A stretch of 64,000 nt of DNA from JBDTCO01 sp039923495 (lineage in GTDB: Bacteria; Myxococcota_A; Polyangia; Palsa-1104): positions 1 to 64,000 of the forward strand of contig JBDTCO010000146.1 in assembly GCA_039923495.1 (NCBI GenBank), written 5' to 3'. Of this stretch, positions 30,836-39,736 are shown one piece after another. The notes beneath the pieces were generated by a model. That model searched no databases, was not told where the DNA came from, and worked only from the letters and a program-made list of their open reading frames with translations. Position 1 is the stretch's first letter, and each line of letters begins with the position of its first letter. The translations under genes and the position numbers were made by a program.

Positions 30836-32508
30836 GCGCTCTGCTCCGCGTACCGTGCGCGTAGCTCGCGCTTGAGGATCTTGCCGGTGGGGTTTCTGGG
30901 AAGCTCATCGACGAAGAACACGCGACGGGGGCGCTTGTAGTCCGCGAGCGTGACACCGACGAACGCACGCAACGTATCGGCGTCGGTCTCGTGATCGTGC
31001 GCGAGCACCACGTAGGCCACGAGCGACTCACCCCACTCCTTGTCGGGCACGCCGATGACGGCGGCGTCCTGCACCGCGGGGTGCTCGAAGAGACGCTGCT
31101 CTATCTCCCACGGGTACAAGTTCACGCCGCCGGAGATCACCATGTCGATCTTGCGATCGGCAAGGTAGTAGTAGCCGTCAGCGTCTCGGTACGCGAGATC
31201 ACCGACGGAGATCGCGCCGTCGCGGGAGGCGGCGCTCGTGGCGTCGGCGTCCAAGTGATAGCCGTCCATCGCGAGGCGGCTGCGCACGTACAGCTCGCCG
31301 ACGCGACCGACCGGCACCTCGTTGCCGTCCTCGCCGACGAGCGAGAGCTCGTTGCCCTGGATCGCGCGCCCGATGGTGCCGGGGCGGCTCGTGTGCTCGC
31401 CAGGACCCGCGAGCGTGACGAGGCCCGTCTCCGTCGCGCCGTAGACGTTGTAGAGGATAGGCCCGAGACAGTCCTCGATGCCGCGCGCGGTCTCGGTCGG
31501 CAGCGGTGCTGCGCCGCTCATGATCCAGCGCAGCGACGAGGTGTCGTACGAGGAGCGCGTCGCCTCGGGGAGCGCGAGGACACGCGACAGCATCGTGGGC
31601 ACCATGAGGCTCGACGTGATGCGCTCACGTCCAACGAGCGCAAGCGTATCCTCGGCGTCGAAGTGGTCGACCGTGACGATGCAGCCACCGAGCCCGATCA
31701 CGGTGGCGACGAAGAACGCGGAGAGCGCGTGGTACAGCGGCGCGACCGCGAGGTGTCGCTCGTCGCGGGTGACCGGCAGCGAGGCGAGCAGACCGAACAC
31801 CGCGGAGAGTCCCATGGTCTCGAAGTCGCGGCGCGCGCCCTTGCCGCGACCGGTCGTGCCCGAGGTGTAGATCATCACGCCGCCCCAGCCTTGGGGAGCA
31901 GCACCGACGTGCGGCGCGTCGTCGCGCCCGCTCGCGAGCAGCGTCTCGTAGTCGTCGAACCCGGGGACGGGGTGCGTGGCGACCGCGCGCAGGACGTGGG
32001 ACTTGCGCCGCGCCTCGTCGACGGCCGGTGCGCACTCGGGGTGGAAGAAGAGCGCCTTCAGCCCCGCGTGGCCGACGATGTACGCGACCTCTTCGCCCTT
32101 GAGGCGGTAGCCGAGCTGCACGCCGAGCGCGCCGAGGTGCGACAGTGCGAGGTGAAGCTCGAAGAACTCGTGTCCGTTCTTCAGCATGAGTCCGACGCGA
32201 TCGCCGCTGCCGATGCCGATGCGCACGAGCGCGTGCGTGAGGCGATTCACGCGCCTATCGAGCTCCGAGTAGCTGAGGCGCAGAGCGCCGGAGACGAGCG
32301 CGGGTCGATCGGGCTCCGCGAGCGCGTGTGCGTGCACGACGGTGAGCGCGCCGTGACGACGCGCCGCGATCATGTCGCGCCCGAGCCGGGCGAGATCGAG
32401 GGGCCCGAACGCACGCGCCATGCCGGAGCGCAGCGCGATCTTCACGAGGCTGCGGGCGTCGAGCACGAGGCGTCGCGCCAGCGCTGCAGGCGACTCGTTG
32501 CCGATCAT
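30832..32508 (-). CDS. Acyl-CoA synthetase / AMP-dependent ligase
   Basis: A 558-residue adenylate-forming enzyme that activates a carboxylic acid with ATP to an acyl-AMP and then a CoA thioester. Motifs are the P-loop YTSGTTGRGKG (about residues 220-230), YGATETG (A5), GDLAYRDADGYYYLADRKID (A7/A8), and the catalytic Lys in NPTGKILKREL near the C-terminus. The fatty-acid/bile-acid ligase type is most likely; chain length cannot be read. The start overlaps the stop of the TPR gene (TGATG). Confidence 0.92.
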   Translation of the reverse strand: MIGNESPAALARRLVLDARSLVKIALRSGMARAFGPLDLARLGRDMIAARRHGALTVVHAHALAEPDRPALVSGALRLSYSELDRRVNRLTHALVRIGIGSGDRVGLMLKNGHEFFELHLALSHLGALGVQLGYRLKGEEVAYIVGHAGLKALFFHPECAPAVDEARRKSHVLRAVATHPVPGFDDYETLLASGRDDAPHVGAAPQGWGGVMIYTSGTTGRGKGARRDFETMGLSAVFGLLASLPVTRDERHLAVAPLYHALSAFFVATVIGLGGCIVTVDHFDAEDTLALVGRERITSSLMVPTMLSRVLALPEATRSSYDTSSLRWIMSGAAPLPTETARGIEDCLGPILYNVYGATETGLVTLAGPGEHTSRPGTIGRAIQGNELSLVGEDGNEVPVGRVGELYVRSRLAMDGYHLDADATSAASRDGAISVGDLAYRDADGYYYLADRKIDMVISGGVNLYPWEIEQRLFEHPAVQDAAVIGVPDKEWGESLVAYVVLAHDHETDADTLRAFVGVTLADYKRPRRVFFVDELPRNPTGKILKRELRARYAEQSA

Positions 32509-35500
32509 CAGGGTGCGCTGCCGCCGAGGATCTCGAGCTGGCGCTCGGCCTCCGACCGCGTTGGAGACGACGGCGGCGCGATGAGCAGGTACTGCTGGTA
32601 CGCGTGGATGGCGGCGTCGTTCTGGCGACCCATGCGGTACGCATCCGCGAGCAGCACCCACGCGTCCGGCAGCCACGCGGTCTTCGACGGGGCGAGCTTC
32701 ACTGCGCGAGCGAGCGTGACGAGGCCCGGGCCGCGCTGCCCCGCATCGAGCAAGGCGCGACCGTACTTGAAGGCCGCCTCCGCGGACTGCGGTGCCGCGC
32801 GCACGGCATCCTCGTAGGCGTGACGCGCCTTGTCGGCCTGCTGCATATCGCTCAGGCAGTCTCCCTCGAGCAAGAGTGCCTCGGCGCGGAGCGGCCCCGA
32901 TTTCGCGAGTGGCGCGAGCTCCGTGAGCGCTTCCTTCGACTGTCCGAGGCGCACGAGCATGCGCGCGCGACCGAGCGCCGCGCGATCGGTCGTCGGTGGA
33001 CGACGCGCGAGCGAGTACTCGGTCGATGCCGCGTCGAACTTGTTCTCGCCCTCGAGCACCTCGCCGAGCACGAAGTGCGCCTCCGGGAGGTCCTGCAGCA
33101 TGACCGCACGACGAGCGAGCACGATCGCGTCCTCGGGATGCCCGCTCTCGAGCTCGACCTTCGCGAGCACGAGCGTGCCGACCGCAGAACGATCGTCGTC
33201 CTTCACCACCGACTCCGAGAGCGCGCGCGCATCGTCGAGGCGGTGCTGCGTGATGGCCAGCTCTGCCGCGGCGAGACGCAGCGGCGCGGTGGGGTTGCCG
33301 AGCTTGAGCGCCTCGTCGAAGAGGCGCTTGCCCTCGTCGAGCTGGCTGGAGCGGACCGCGACCCGGGCCTCGCGCTCGATGAACATCGGCGACGACGGTG
33401 CGAGCTTGAGAGCCTCCGCGTACACCTTCTTCGCCTCGTCGAGCTTGTTCTGCGCCTCGAGCGACTCGCCGAGCCCGAGCCACACGGGCAGGAGATCGCC
33501 GCCCGACTTGTTGTCGTCGAGCACCGCGCGGAAGCGCGCCTCGGCCTCCGCAGGCTGACCGATCGCGAGGTAGGCAGCACCGATGGTCGCCGCGCCCTGC
33601 GCATTTCCCCCGAGCGTCGCCACGGCCTTGCCGAGCGCGGCCAGCGCCTCGGGCATCTTGCCGAGCGCATGCTGCGCGCGCGCCAGCGACGTCCATGCCT
33701 CGATGAGCTTCGGATCCTCGATGGTCGCCTGCTGGTAGAGCTCGACGGCCTTCTGACGATCGTCGTTCGTGACGTTCGAGCGCGACTCGATGAGCCGGCC
33801 GCGCAGGAGCGCGACGCGCGCCTCCTTGGGTCGGAGCTGCTCGACGGCGGTCAACAGCGTGTCCGCCTCGTCGACCTCGCCCTTGGCAAGCACGGCCTGC
33901 GCGAGCAGGAGCCGCGGCTCGACGCCACGCGCGTCGAGCGCCACGAGCTTGCGCAGGTCATCGACGGCGCTCGCAGGCTGCGGACCGCTGACGCGCAGGC
34001 GCGCGAGCCCGAGCGCGGCGTCCCATGCGATGTGCGAGTGCGCGATATCGGAGTCGAGCGACGCTGCTTTCTTGAAGCGCTCCTCCGCCTCGTCGCGACG
34101 CCCCGCATCGATGGCGATCTGACCAAGGGAGGCGTACGCCTCGGCGAGCTCGCCCTTGGTGAGCGTGCTGGCCTGCGCGGTGACGAGGGCCTGCAGCTTC
34201 GTCGCGGCCGCGTTGTCGCCGCCGCGTGCAGCGACGCGCAGCTGACCGAAGCGTGCGCGCACGTGGTCGGGCTGGAGACCGAGCACCTTCGCGTAGCCCG
34301 CGGCGGCGCCCTTGTCGTCGCCACTTCGCTCCGTCGCGAGCGCGAGGCCGTAGTGTCCCTGCGCGCGCGACGCGTCGGCAGCGACGGACTTCTTGAACGC
34401 GGCGGTGGCGGCCGCGACGTCTCGACCCGCGAGCTCGACCCAGCCGAGGTACGCGAGCACGGCGGCATCGTTCGGGCTCGTCGCGAGCGTTCCCTCGAGC
34501 GCCGTGCGTGCTGCGACGAGGTCGCCCTCGTCGAGCGCGCGCAGCCCTTCGGCCGCGGCACGATCGGCCGGAGATGGCGCGCGCGAAACCGGCTGCGCGA
34601 GGAGCGCCTTGCCGAGGGCGAGCTCGCCGCTCACGCCGAGGTGTGCCTCGAGGAAGTGCGCCTGCGCTTCGAGCAGCGCTGCGCGCTCGTTCGGGTGGTC
34701 GCCGCCCGACAGCGGCGCGAGCGACCGCGTCACCTCGCGGAACCCGATCATGGTGTCGCTCCCGATCGCGGTGCGCGCGTTGTTGATCGCGACCTCGACC
34801 TCGGCGCGGTTCTGGCCCGAGAACAGCCCCATCTTCCACGCCGCGATGCCACCGCCGGCGAGGAGCACGACCACGGCGCCGCCGAGGATCAGCGGCAGGC
34901 GGTTGCGTCGCCTAGGTTCCGCCGGCGCGTCGCTGAACGAGTTCGTTTGCGGCGGCTCGGGCTCGAGCAGATCGCTGAGCGAGTCGGCGTCGCCCGTCGC
35001 GAGAGGCACGACGTCGGCCGCGGCGCGCACCGTGCGATGCCCGGGCAGGTCGACGGCGCGATCGACGCGCGGCGCCGGCAGATCGGCATCGATGCGTGGC
35101 GTGGGCAGATCGACATCGACACGAGGTCCCGGGAGCTCAGGGATGTCCGCGTCGTCGATGTCCGGCGCGTCGAGATCGAGCGGCACCTCGATTTCGGGCG
35201 CGCTCGAGCTTTGCGGCGGTGCGAACGGCGGCGGAGACTTCGCACCCGGGAAGCTCGGCGGACGCACCGGTGGCTTCGTATCGCGCGGGGCAGGGAGATC
35301 GAGTCCACCATCGGGGCGCTCGGTGACGGGCGGTGTCGACGGCGCAAACCGTGGCGGCTGCGCCGCGCGCGGCGCGGGCAGGTCGACGATGTCGGGCTCG
35401 GCGGCAGCGGCAGCGGCACGCGGCGGCGGCGCAAGCGGCGACTTCTGCACGGGCGCCGGCAGGTCCGGCTCCTCGTCGAGGTCGAGGAGAGGCGGCGTGG

Positions 35501-35795
35501 CAGGTGGGGGTGCGGAGAGGCTCGAGAAGTCGACGTCTCCGAGCGCAGCGTCGGTGAGCAAGAGCTCTGGCATCACCGGCGCGTCGGGACCGCCCGCGCT
35601 GAGATCGAGCGGCGCCTGCCCCGCTGCTTGCTGCGAGGCGTCGGCATCGAAGGACGAGAGCGAGATCTCGCGCGGACCGACGGAGGCGAACGGGACGGTG
35701 TTCGCGTGGTGGCACTTTGGGCACGCTGTGCTCCCGGCCGCTCCGGGACTGCCGGCGTCGAAGTCCGCTCCACACTGCTCACACGTGATCGTCAT
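32508..35795 (-). CDS. Zinc-ribbon, single-pass membrane TPR protein
   Basis: A 1095-residue protein. The N-terminus is a zinc ribbon of the MJ0042 kind (CEQCGADF and CPKCHHANTVPF). Residues about 50-300 are a long Pro/Asp/Ala-rich linker with repeated D-L-P-A/T-P-R motifs (for example VDLPTPRIDADLPAPRVD). One transmembrane helix follows (LPLILGGAVVVLLAGGGIAAW, about residues 318-338), then some 700 residues of tetratricopeptide repeats. TPRs bind protein partners; here they would lie outside the membrane if the ribbon is cytoplasmic. The pattern suggests a scaffold, but no function can be stated. ATG 35795 was chosen because it places the Cys motifs at the start. Confidence 0.85.
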   Translation of the reverse strand: MTITCEQCGADFDAGSPGAAGSTACPKCHHANTVPFASVGPREISLSSFDADASQQAAGQAPLDLSAGGPDAPVMPELLLTDAALGDVDFSSLSAPPPATPPLLDLDEEPDLPAPVQKSPLAPPPRAAAAAAEPDIVDLPAPRAAQPPRFAPSTPPVTERPDGGLDLPAPRDTKPPVRPPSFPGAKSPPPFAPPQSSSAPEIEVPLDLDAPDIDDADIPELPGPRVDVDLPTPRIDADLPAPRVDRAVDLPGHRTVRAAADVVPLATGDADSLSDLLEPEPPQTNSFSDAPAEPRRRNRLPLILGGAVVVLLAGGGIAAWKMGLFSGQNRAEVEVAINNARTAIGSDTMIGFREVTRSLAPLSGGDHPNERAALLEAQAHFLEAHLGVSGELALGKALLAQPVSRAPSPADRAAAEGLRALDEGDLVAARTALEGTLATSPNDAAVLAYLGWVELAGRDVAAATAAFKKSVAADASRAQGHYGLALATERSGDDKGAAAGYAKVLGLQPDHVRARFGQLRVAARGGDNAAATKLQALVTAQASTLTKGELAEAYASLGQIAIDAGRRDEAEERFKKAASLDSDIAHSHIAWDAALGLARLRVSGPQPASAVDDLRKLVALDARGVEPRLLLAQAVLAKGEVDEADTLLTAVEQLRPKEARVALLRGRLIESRSNVTNDDRQKAVELYQQATIEDPKLIEAWTSLARAQHALGKMPEALAALGKAVATLGGNAQGAATIGAAYLAIGQPAEAEARFRAVLDDNKSGGDLLPVWLGLGESLEAQNKLDEAKKVYAEALKLAPSSPMFIEREARVAVRSSQLDEGKRLFDEALKLGNPTAPLRLAAAELAITQHRLDDARALSESVVKDDDRSAVGTLVLAKVELESGHPEDAIVLARRAVMLQDLPEAHFVLGEVLEGENKFDAASTEYSLARRPPTTDRAALGRARMLVRLGQSKEALTELAPLAKSGPLRAEALLLEGDCLSDMQQADKARHAYEDAVRAAPQSAEAAFKYGRALLDAGQRGPGLVTLARAVKLAPSKTAWLPDAWVLLADAYRMGRQNDAAIHAYQQYLLIAPPSSPTRSEAERQLEILGGSAP

Positions 35796-35918
35796 GGCCT
35801 CGCCCCAGGAGCCGCTCGCGTGAGCGACGGGCGAACAGCATATCACGTGCCTCCCCACGCTCCCATTTGCGTTGCGCACGTCATCGCATCGTGGGCACCT
35901 GGTCGCGCTCGTTCCCCT

Positions 35919-35947
35919 TTGACAAGGCAGGTGTCGTCGCGTTAAAG
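35919..35947 (+). promoter_or_regulatory. Promoter of the first tRNA-Ser gene
   Basis: A perfect -35 TTGACA (35919-35924), a 17-bp spacer and TTAAAG (35942-35947) lie 40 bp before the mature tRNA 5' end. Spacing and -35 fit a strong housekeeping promoter; the -10 is only a partial match. Confidence 0.6.
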
Positions 35948-35987
35948 GATCGCTCCCGTTCGCACCCCACAACGGGACTGACAACCT

Positions 35988-36070
35988 GGAGGAGTGGCCG
36001 AGCGGTTTAAGGCAGCGGTTTTGAAAACCGCCGCGCGCGAGCGCCGGGGGTTCGAATCCCTCCTCCTCCG
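35988..36070 (+). tRNA. tRNA-Ser (anticodon TGA)
   Basis: The acceptor stem GGAGGAG/CTCCTCC, D arm, anticodon loop TTTGAAA (TGA), long variable arm of serine tRNAs and TTCGAAT T-loop are all present. CCA is not encoded. It reads UCA codons. It is not tRNA-Sec: the acceptor and T stems have the ordinary 7 and 5 pairs. Confidence 0.95.
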
Positions 36071-36177
36071 CCCGCACACGAGCTTTGGCCTCTTCAGCTT
36101 GTCAGGTGACAATCGAATAGACGGACGCGTAACAATTTCAAGACGGAGAGAGCCTTTTTCAGCGGCTCTCGTCGTCG

Positions 36178-36267
36178 GGAGAGGTGACCGAGAGGCCGAA
36201 GGTACCCGCTTGCTAAGCGGGCATAGGGTCAAAAACCTTATCGCGGGTTCGAATCCCGCCCTCTCCG
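36178..36267 (+). tRNA. tRNA-Ser (anticodon GCT)
   Basis: A 90-nt class II tRNA with acceptor GGAGAGG/CCTCTCC, anticodon loop TTGCTAA (GCT, reading AGC/AGU), an extended variable arm and T arm GCGGG-TTCGAAT-CCCGC. The 107-nt spacer from the preceding tRNA contains the inverted repeats TTGTCA-GG-TGACAA (36099-36112) and GAGAGCC/GGCTCTC (36147-36170). Confidence 0.95.
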
Positions 36268-36329
36268 CGAAAGTGACACCGAAAAGTTGTCACGGTGTGC
36301 TTTGGCATGATACGGAGCACCCACTTTTT

Positions 36330-36403
36330 GCAGTCGTAGCTCAGCTGGATAGAGCATCGGCCTACGAAGCCGGGGGTCGGAGGTTCGAATCCTCCCGACT
36401 GCG
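36330..36403 (+). tRNA. tRNA-Arg (anticodon ACG)
   Basis: A 74-nt class I tRNA with acceptor GCAGTCG/CGACTGC, anticodon loop CTACGAA (ACG) and T arm GGAGG-TTCGAAT-CCTCC. The wobble adenosine must be deaminated to inosine by TadA to read CGC and CGA; tadA starts 27 bp downstream. A possible promoter, TTGTCA-N17-ATACGG, precedes it. Confidence 0.96.
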
Positions 36404-36430
36404 CAAGACCCCAACCCTCACGACCCAACC

Positions 36431-36895
36431 ATGCAGTCCGACGAGAGCTTCATGAACGAAGCCCTCGCCGAGGCTGCGAGCGCGGGAGCAGCCGGCGATG
36501 TCCCTGTCGGTGCGGTGATCGTCGTCGGCGGTGTCATCATCGGGCGTGGCGGAAATCGTCGCCAGCGAGATGGTGATCCCACTGCCCACGCGGAGCTGCT
36601 GGCCATCCGGGAGGCAGCTCGACACGTCGGTGGATGGCGCATCCTCGACGCGACCCTGTACGTCACGCAGGAGCCGTGTCCCATGTGTGCCGGCGCCATC
36701 GTGAACGCGCGCATCGCTCGCGTGGTCTTCGGGTGCGCCAATCCGAAGGCTGGTGCGGCGGTCACGCTCTACCGGCTCCTCGACGATCCGCGGCTCAACC
36801 ACCGGGCCGCGGTCGAACAAGGCCTCAAGGCGGAGGACGGGGCGAAGCTGCTCAAGGACTTCTTCGCCCTGCGAAGGAAGCCCAAGCAGCACTGA
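36431..36895 (+). CDS. tadA: tRNA-specific adenosine deaminase TadA
   Basis: A 154-residue zinc deaminase that converts A34 to inosine in tRNA-Arg(ACG). The catalytic H53-A-E55 (TAHAELLAI) and the zinc ligands Cys83 and Cys86 (EPCPMCAGAI) are intact, and the C-terminal LLKDFFALRRK matches TadA rather than cytidine or guanine deaminases. The ATG lies 27 bp downstream of the gene for its own tRNA substrate and the two may share a transcript. It stands within a serine tRNA cluster. Confidence 0.95.
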   Translation: MQSDESFMNEALAEAASAGAAGDVPVGAVIVVGGVIIGRGGNRRQRDGDPTAHAELLAIREAARHVGGWRILDATLYVTQEPCPMCAGAIVNARIARVVFGCANPKAGAAVTLYRLLDDPRLNHRAAVEQGLKAEDGAKLLKDFFALRRKPKQH

Positions 36896-36938
36896 CAGCC
36901 GCGCCGCGTGCAACAAGCCGCTGTAACAAGCCCACCAA

Positions 36939-37027
36939 GGAGAGGTGGCAGAGCCTGGTCGATTGCGCCTGATTCGAAATCAGGTGTACCTGCAAGGGTA
37001 CCGGGGGTTCGAATCCCTCCCTCTCCG
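36939..37027 (+). tRNA. tRNA-Ser (anticodon CGA)
   Basis: An 89-nt class II tRNA with acceptor GGAGAGG/CCTCTCC, anticodon stem CCTGA/TCAGG around loop TTCGAAA (CGA, reading UCG), a long variable arm and the standard T loop. The following 248-bp gap (37028-37275) holds only a repeated AGCGCACAGCGCAA element and no gene. Confidence 0.95.
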
Positions 37028-37275
37028 CAAAGCACCACCGCACCATCGAAGAATTCTCGACCGAGCGCACAGCGCAAAGTCGAGCGAGTACGCTGCGAAG
37101 CGCACAGCGCAAGCAGCAGCATGAATCCGCTCCCTGCAGCACCGGGCCCGTAACGAGCAAGGCGCCAAGCGCCAAGCGAGAAGCGAGCAACAACGCGCGC
37201 GAGAAACGCGCGGTGGGGAGAGGCTCGCAGCGGCTCTACCGCAGCGAGGGGGGACGGGAACGTCCACCAACAATG

Positions 37276-37360
37276 GGAGAGGTGCCAGAGTGGCCGATTG
37301 GGCACGACTGGAAATCGTGTGTATCGAAAGGTACCGAGGGTTCGAATCCCTCCTTCTCCG
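37276..37360 (+). tRNA. tRNA-Ser (anticodon GGA)
   Basis: An 85-nt class II tRNA with acceptor GGAGAGG/CTTCTCC (one G-T pair), anticodon stem CACGA/TCGTG, loop CTGGAAA (GGA, reading UCC/UCU), variable arm and TTCGAAT T loop. A 7-bp hairpin (GGCCTCG/CGAGGCC, 37365-37384) follows and may separate it from the SRP RNA gene. Confidence 0.95.
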
Positions 37361-37388
37361 CTGAGGCCTCGCTTCCACGAGGCCGCAT

Positions 37389-37480
37389 GGCTCTGGGTGA
37401 CGCAAAGCAGACGAACTCCGCCAGGCCCGGAAGGGAGCAACGGTAGTCGGCCGCGCGGGTGCCCGGAGCCACCTTTTTTT
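37389..37480 (+). ncRNA. ffs: 4.5S signal recognition particle RNA
   Basis: The universally conserved SRP apical domain is present (AGGCCCGGAAGGGAGCAA with its GGAA tetraloop), closed by a basal stem pairing GGCTCTGGG (37389-37397) with CCCGGAGCC (37462-37470). A run of eight-base T-rich sequence follows at once (37473-37480), serving as terminator. The RNA pairs with Ffh to target membrane proteins to the translocon. Its position just upstream of dnaX is seen in many bacteria. Confidence 0.92.
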
Positions 37481-37717
37481 CGCTCTGCCGAGGGGACTTT
37501 TCCGATCCCCATCGGACAGCGCCGACGAGCCTCCCCCGAGCGCGCATTTTCGCGCGCGGATCGGAGCATCCCATCGCGTCCGTCTCTTCGACTGCAGATC
37601 ACCTCGCAGATCGGTTCTGTCGCGCGCGGCGCTCGAGGCCGACACGCCCGGCCAAATGGCCGTGCTGTTGCGCGGCAGAGCGCATATGCTCTGCTTCCGC
37701 CGCTCGCGGACCACGCC

Positions 37718-39409
37718 ATGTCCTATCTCGTCCTCGCCCGTAAATATCGTCCGCAGACGTTCTCCGAGATCGTCGGGCAGGAGCACGTCACCGACACGCT
37801 GAAGAGCGCGATCGCGCAGGGGCGGCTCCATCACGCGTTCCTGTTCTGCGGAGCGCGCGGCGTCGGCAAGACCACCGCGGCGCGCATCCTCGCCAAGGCG
37901 CTGTCGTGCGAGAACGGCCCCGCACCCGAGCCCTGCAACCACTGCGAGGCGTGCCGCGAGATCACGAACGGCTCATCCGTCGATGTGCAGGAGATCGACG
38001 CGGCATCGAACAACGGCGTCGACAACATCCGCGAGCTCCGTGACGCCATCCGCTACGCCCCCGTCCGGGGCAAGAAGAAGGTCTACATCCTCGACGAGGT
38101 ACACATGCTGTCATCGGGTGCGTGGAACGCGCTCCTGAAGACGCTCGAGGAGCCACCGCCGCACGCCGTGTTCGTGTTCGCCACGACGGATCCGCACAAG
38201 CTGCCGGCCACGATCCTCTCGCGCGTCCAGCGCTACAACTTCAAGCTCGTGCCGGTGCGTCGCGTGGCCGAGCACCTCGCCGACATCCTCGGCCGCGAGG
38301 GACTCACCGCCGAGCCCGCTGCGCTGACGCTCATCGCACGCGAGAGCGGCGGCTCGATCCGCGACGGGCTGTCGCTCGTCGATCAGATCCTCGCCGGAGC
38401 CTGGCAGACGCTCACCGATTCGAAGCAGCCGCTCACCGAGGCGCGCGTCGCCGATCTCCTCGGCGTCGCCGATCGCGCGCTCGTGTCCGGCATCGCTGCG
38501 TCCATCATCGATCGGCAGCCGGACGTCGCGCTGCGCCTCGTCGACGACGCGTTTCGCAACGGCTACGACCTCGTGCAGCTCGCGCACACGCTGCTCGGCG
38601 TGCTCCGCGATCTCGTCGTCGTCGCTGCCGTGAAGGAGCCGGGCGCGCTGATCGATGGTGGGCCAGGTGAGCTCGAGGTGCTGTCGCAGCTCGCGGCGCG
38701 CTCACCCAAGGGACTCGCCGAGATCCTGTTCCAGCGCTTCTCGCGCACCACCGAGCAGGTCGCGCGCGCATCGACGCCGCGTCACGTGCTCGAGGTCGGC
38801 CTCGTCGAGCTGTGCTGGGCCGAGCCGCTCGAACCCATCTCGGGGCTGCTCGATCGCCTGCTCGAGCTCGAAGGCGCGCTCGCAGATGGAGGTCCTCCGC
38901 CGCCGCGCGTGCAGCGCACGGTCGAGACCTCGCCAGGGACCGAGGTACCTCGCGTCGTCGACGCACCGAGGGGCGAACCGCCTTCCACGCCCACGGCTCG
39001 TGCGCCGCAGCGCGCGCCGCAGAACTTCACCGAGCTCGTCGAGGCCGTGCTCTCGCGCTCGCCGCGGCTGTCGGTGCTGTCGCAGGGTCGCTGCGTCGAG
39101 TTCACGCCGGAGAAGCTGACGCTCGCGTTCGACCGCGAGTTCGACGCCGACGGCATGCGCGAGCGCATGGAGGTCCTGCGCGGCGTCCTCACCGAGGTCC
39201 TCGGCAAGGCGCCCGACGTCGAGATCACCGTCGGCTCGCACGAGGACGTCACGCGCACCGAGACGCTCATCGAGGTCGAGGCGCGCAAGGTCGTCGAGGA
39301 CCGCGAGGTGCGTCGTCGCGAGTCCATCGATCACCCGGTTCGCAAGGCGCTCGATGAGCGCTTTGGTGGCACCTGGAAAGAGCCCGTCGTCGATCTCGAC
39401 AAGGAATAG
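37718..39409 (+). CDS. dnaX: DNA polymerase III subunits gamma/tau
   Basis: A 563-residue clamp-loader ATPase. Residues 1-10 (MSYLVLARKYRPQTF onward) are the classic start; Walker A is GARGVGKT at 45-52, zinc-binding Cys are at 64, 73, 76 and 79, Walker B is ILDEVHM around 124-130 and the sensor SRC-like segment is ATILSRVQRY. The C-terminal third is a Pro-rich linker and a tau-like domain. No A-rich slippery site for a programmed gamma frameshift was noticed. The 237-bp leader between ffs and dnaX contains no gene. ybaB follows by 9 bp. Confidence 0.96.
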   Translation: MSYLVLARKYRPQTFSEIVGQEHVTDTLKSAIAQGRLHHAFLFCGARGVGKTTAARILAKALSCENGPAPEPCNHCEACREITNGSSVDVQEIDAASNNGVDNIRELRDAIRYAPVRGKKKVYILDEVHMLSSGAWNALLKTLEEPPPHAVFVFATTDPHKLPATILSRVQRYNFKLVPVRRVAEHLADILGREGLTAEPAALTLIARESGGSIRDGLSLVDQILAGAWQTLTDSKQPLTEARVADLLGVADRALVSGIAASIIDRQPDVALRLVDDAFRNGYDLVQLAHTLLGVLRDLVVVAAVKEPGALIDGGPGELEVLSQLAARSPKGLAEILFQRFSRTTEQVARASTPRHVLEVGLVELCWAEPLEPISGLLDRLLELEGALADGGPPPPRVQRTVETSPGTEVPRVVDAPRGEPPSTPTARAPQRAPQNFTELVEAVLSRSPRLSVLSQGRCVEFTPEKLTLAFDREFDADGMRERMEVLRGVLTEVLGKAPDVEITVGSHEDVTRTETLIEVEARKVVEDREVRRRESIDHPVRKALDERFGGTWKEPVVDLDKE

Positions 39410-39418
39410 GAGTCCATC

Positions 39419-39736
39419 GTGGCCACACCCGATCTATCCGCCATGCTCGCAGAGGCGCAGAAACTCCAGGCCAAGCTGCAGGAGGCGCAGGAGCAGGCCA
39501 AGCGTCAGATCCTCGAAGGAACGTCCGGCGGTGGCATGGTCACTGTCGAGATCACGGGAGGGCTCGAGGTCCGGCGCGTGCGGATCGATCCGAGCATCGT
39601 CGATCCCAAGGACGTCGGCATGCTGGAGGATCTCGTGGCAGCCGCGCTGAACCAGGCCATCGGCAAGGCGCAGGCGCTCCAGGGGGACGCGGTCCGCGCA
39701 GCGACGGGCGGCATGCCGATCCCCGGCCTTTTCTAG
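39419..39736 (+). CDS. ybaB: YbaB/EbfC-family nucleoid-associated protein
   Basis: A 105-residue DNA-binding protein of the YbaB family (MLAEAQKLQAKLQEAQEQA helix, then VTVEITGGLEVRRVRIDPS). The GTG start at 39419 has AGGAG six bases upstream and lies 9 bp after dnaX, as in the conserved dnaX-ybaB-recR order. Here recR is 3.9 kb further on. Its stop TAG shares the palindrome CTAG with the stop of the convergent lipoprotein gene. Confidence 0.93.
   Translation: MATPDLSAMLAEAQKLQAKLQEAQEQAKRQILEGTSGGGMVTVEITGGLEVRRVRIDPSIVDPKDVGMLEDLVAAALNQAIGKAQALQGDAVRAATGGMPIPGLF

Noticed and set aside
35988..36070. tRNA-Sec (selC), because selB is nearby and the anticodon is TGA
   Set aside because: TGA as anticodon reads UCA. 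tRNA-Sec would have TCA and an 8-bp acceptor; this is a normal serine tRNA.
37718..39409. Programmed frameshift to produce a short gamma subunit from dnaX
   Set aside because: No A-rich slippery heptamer or following hairpin was found on reading the gene.
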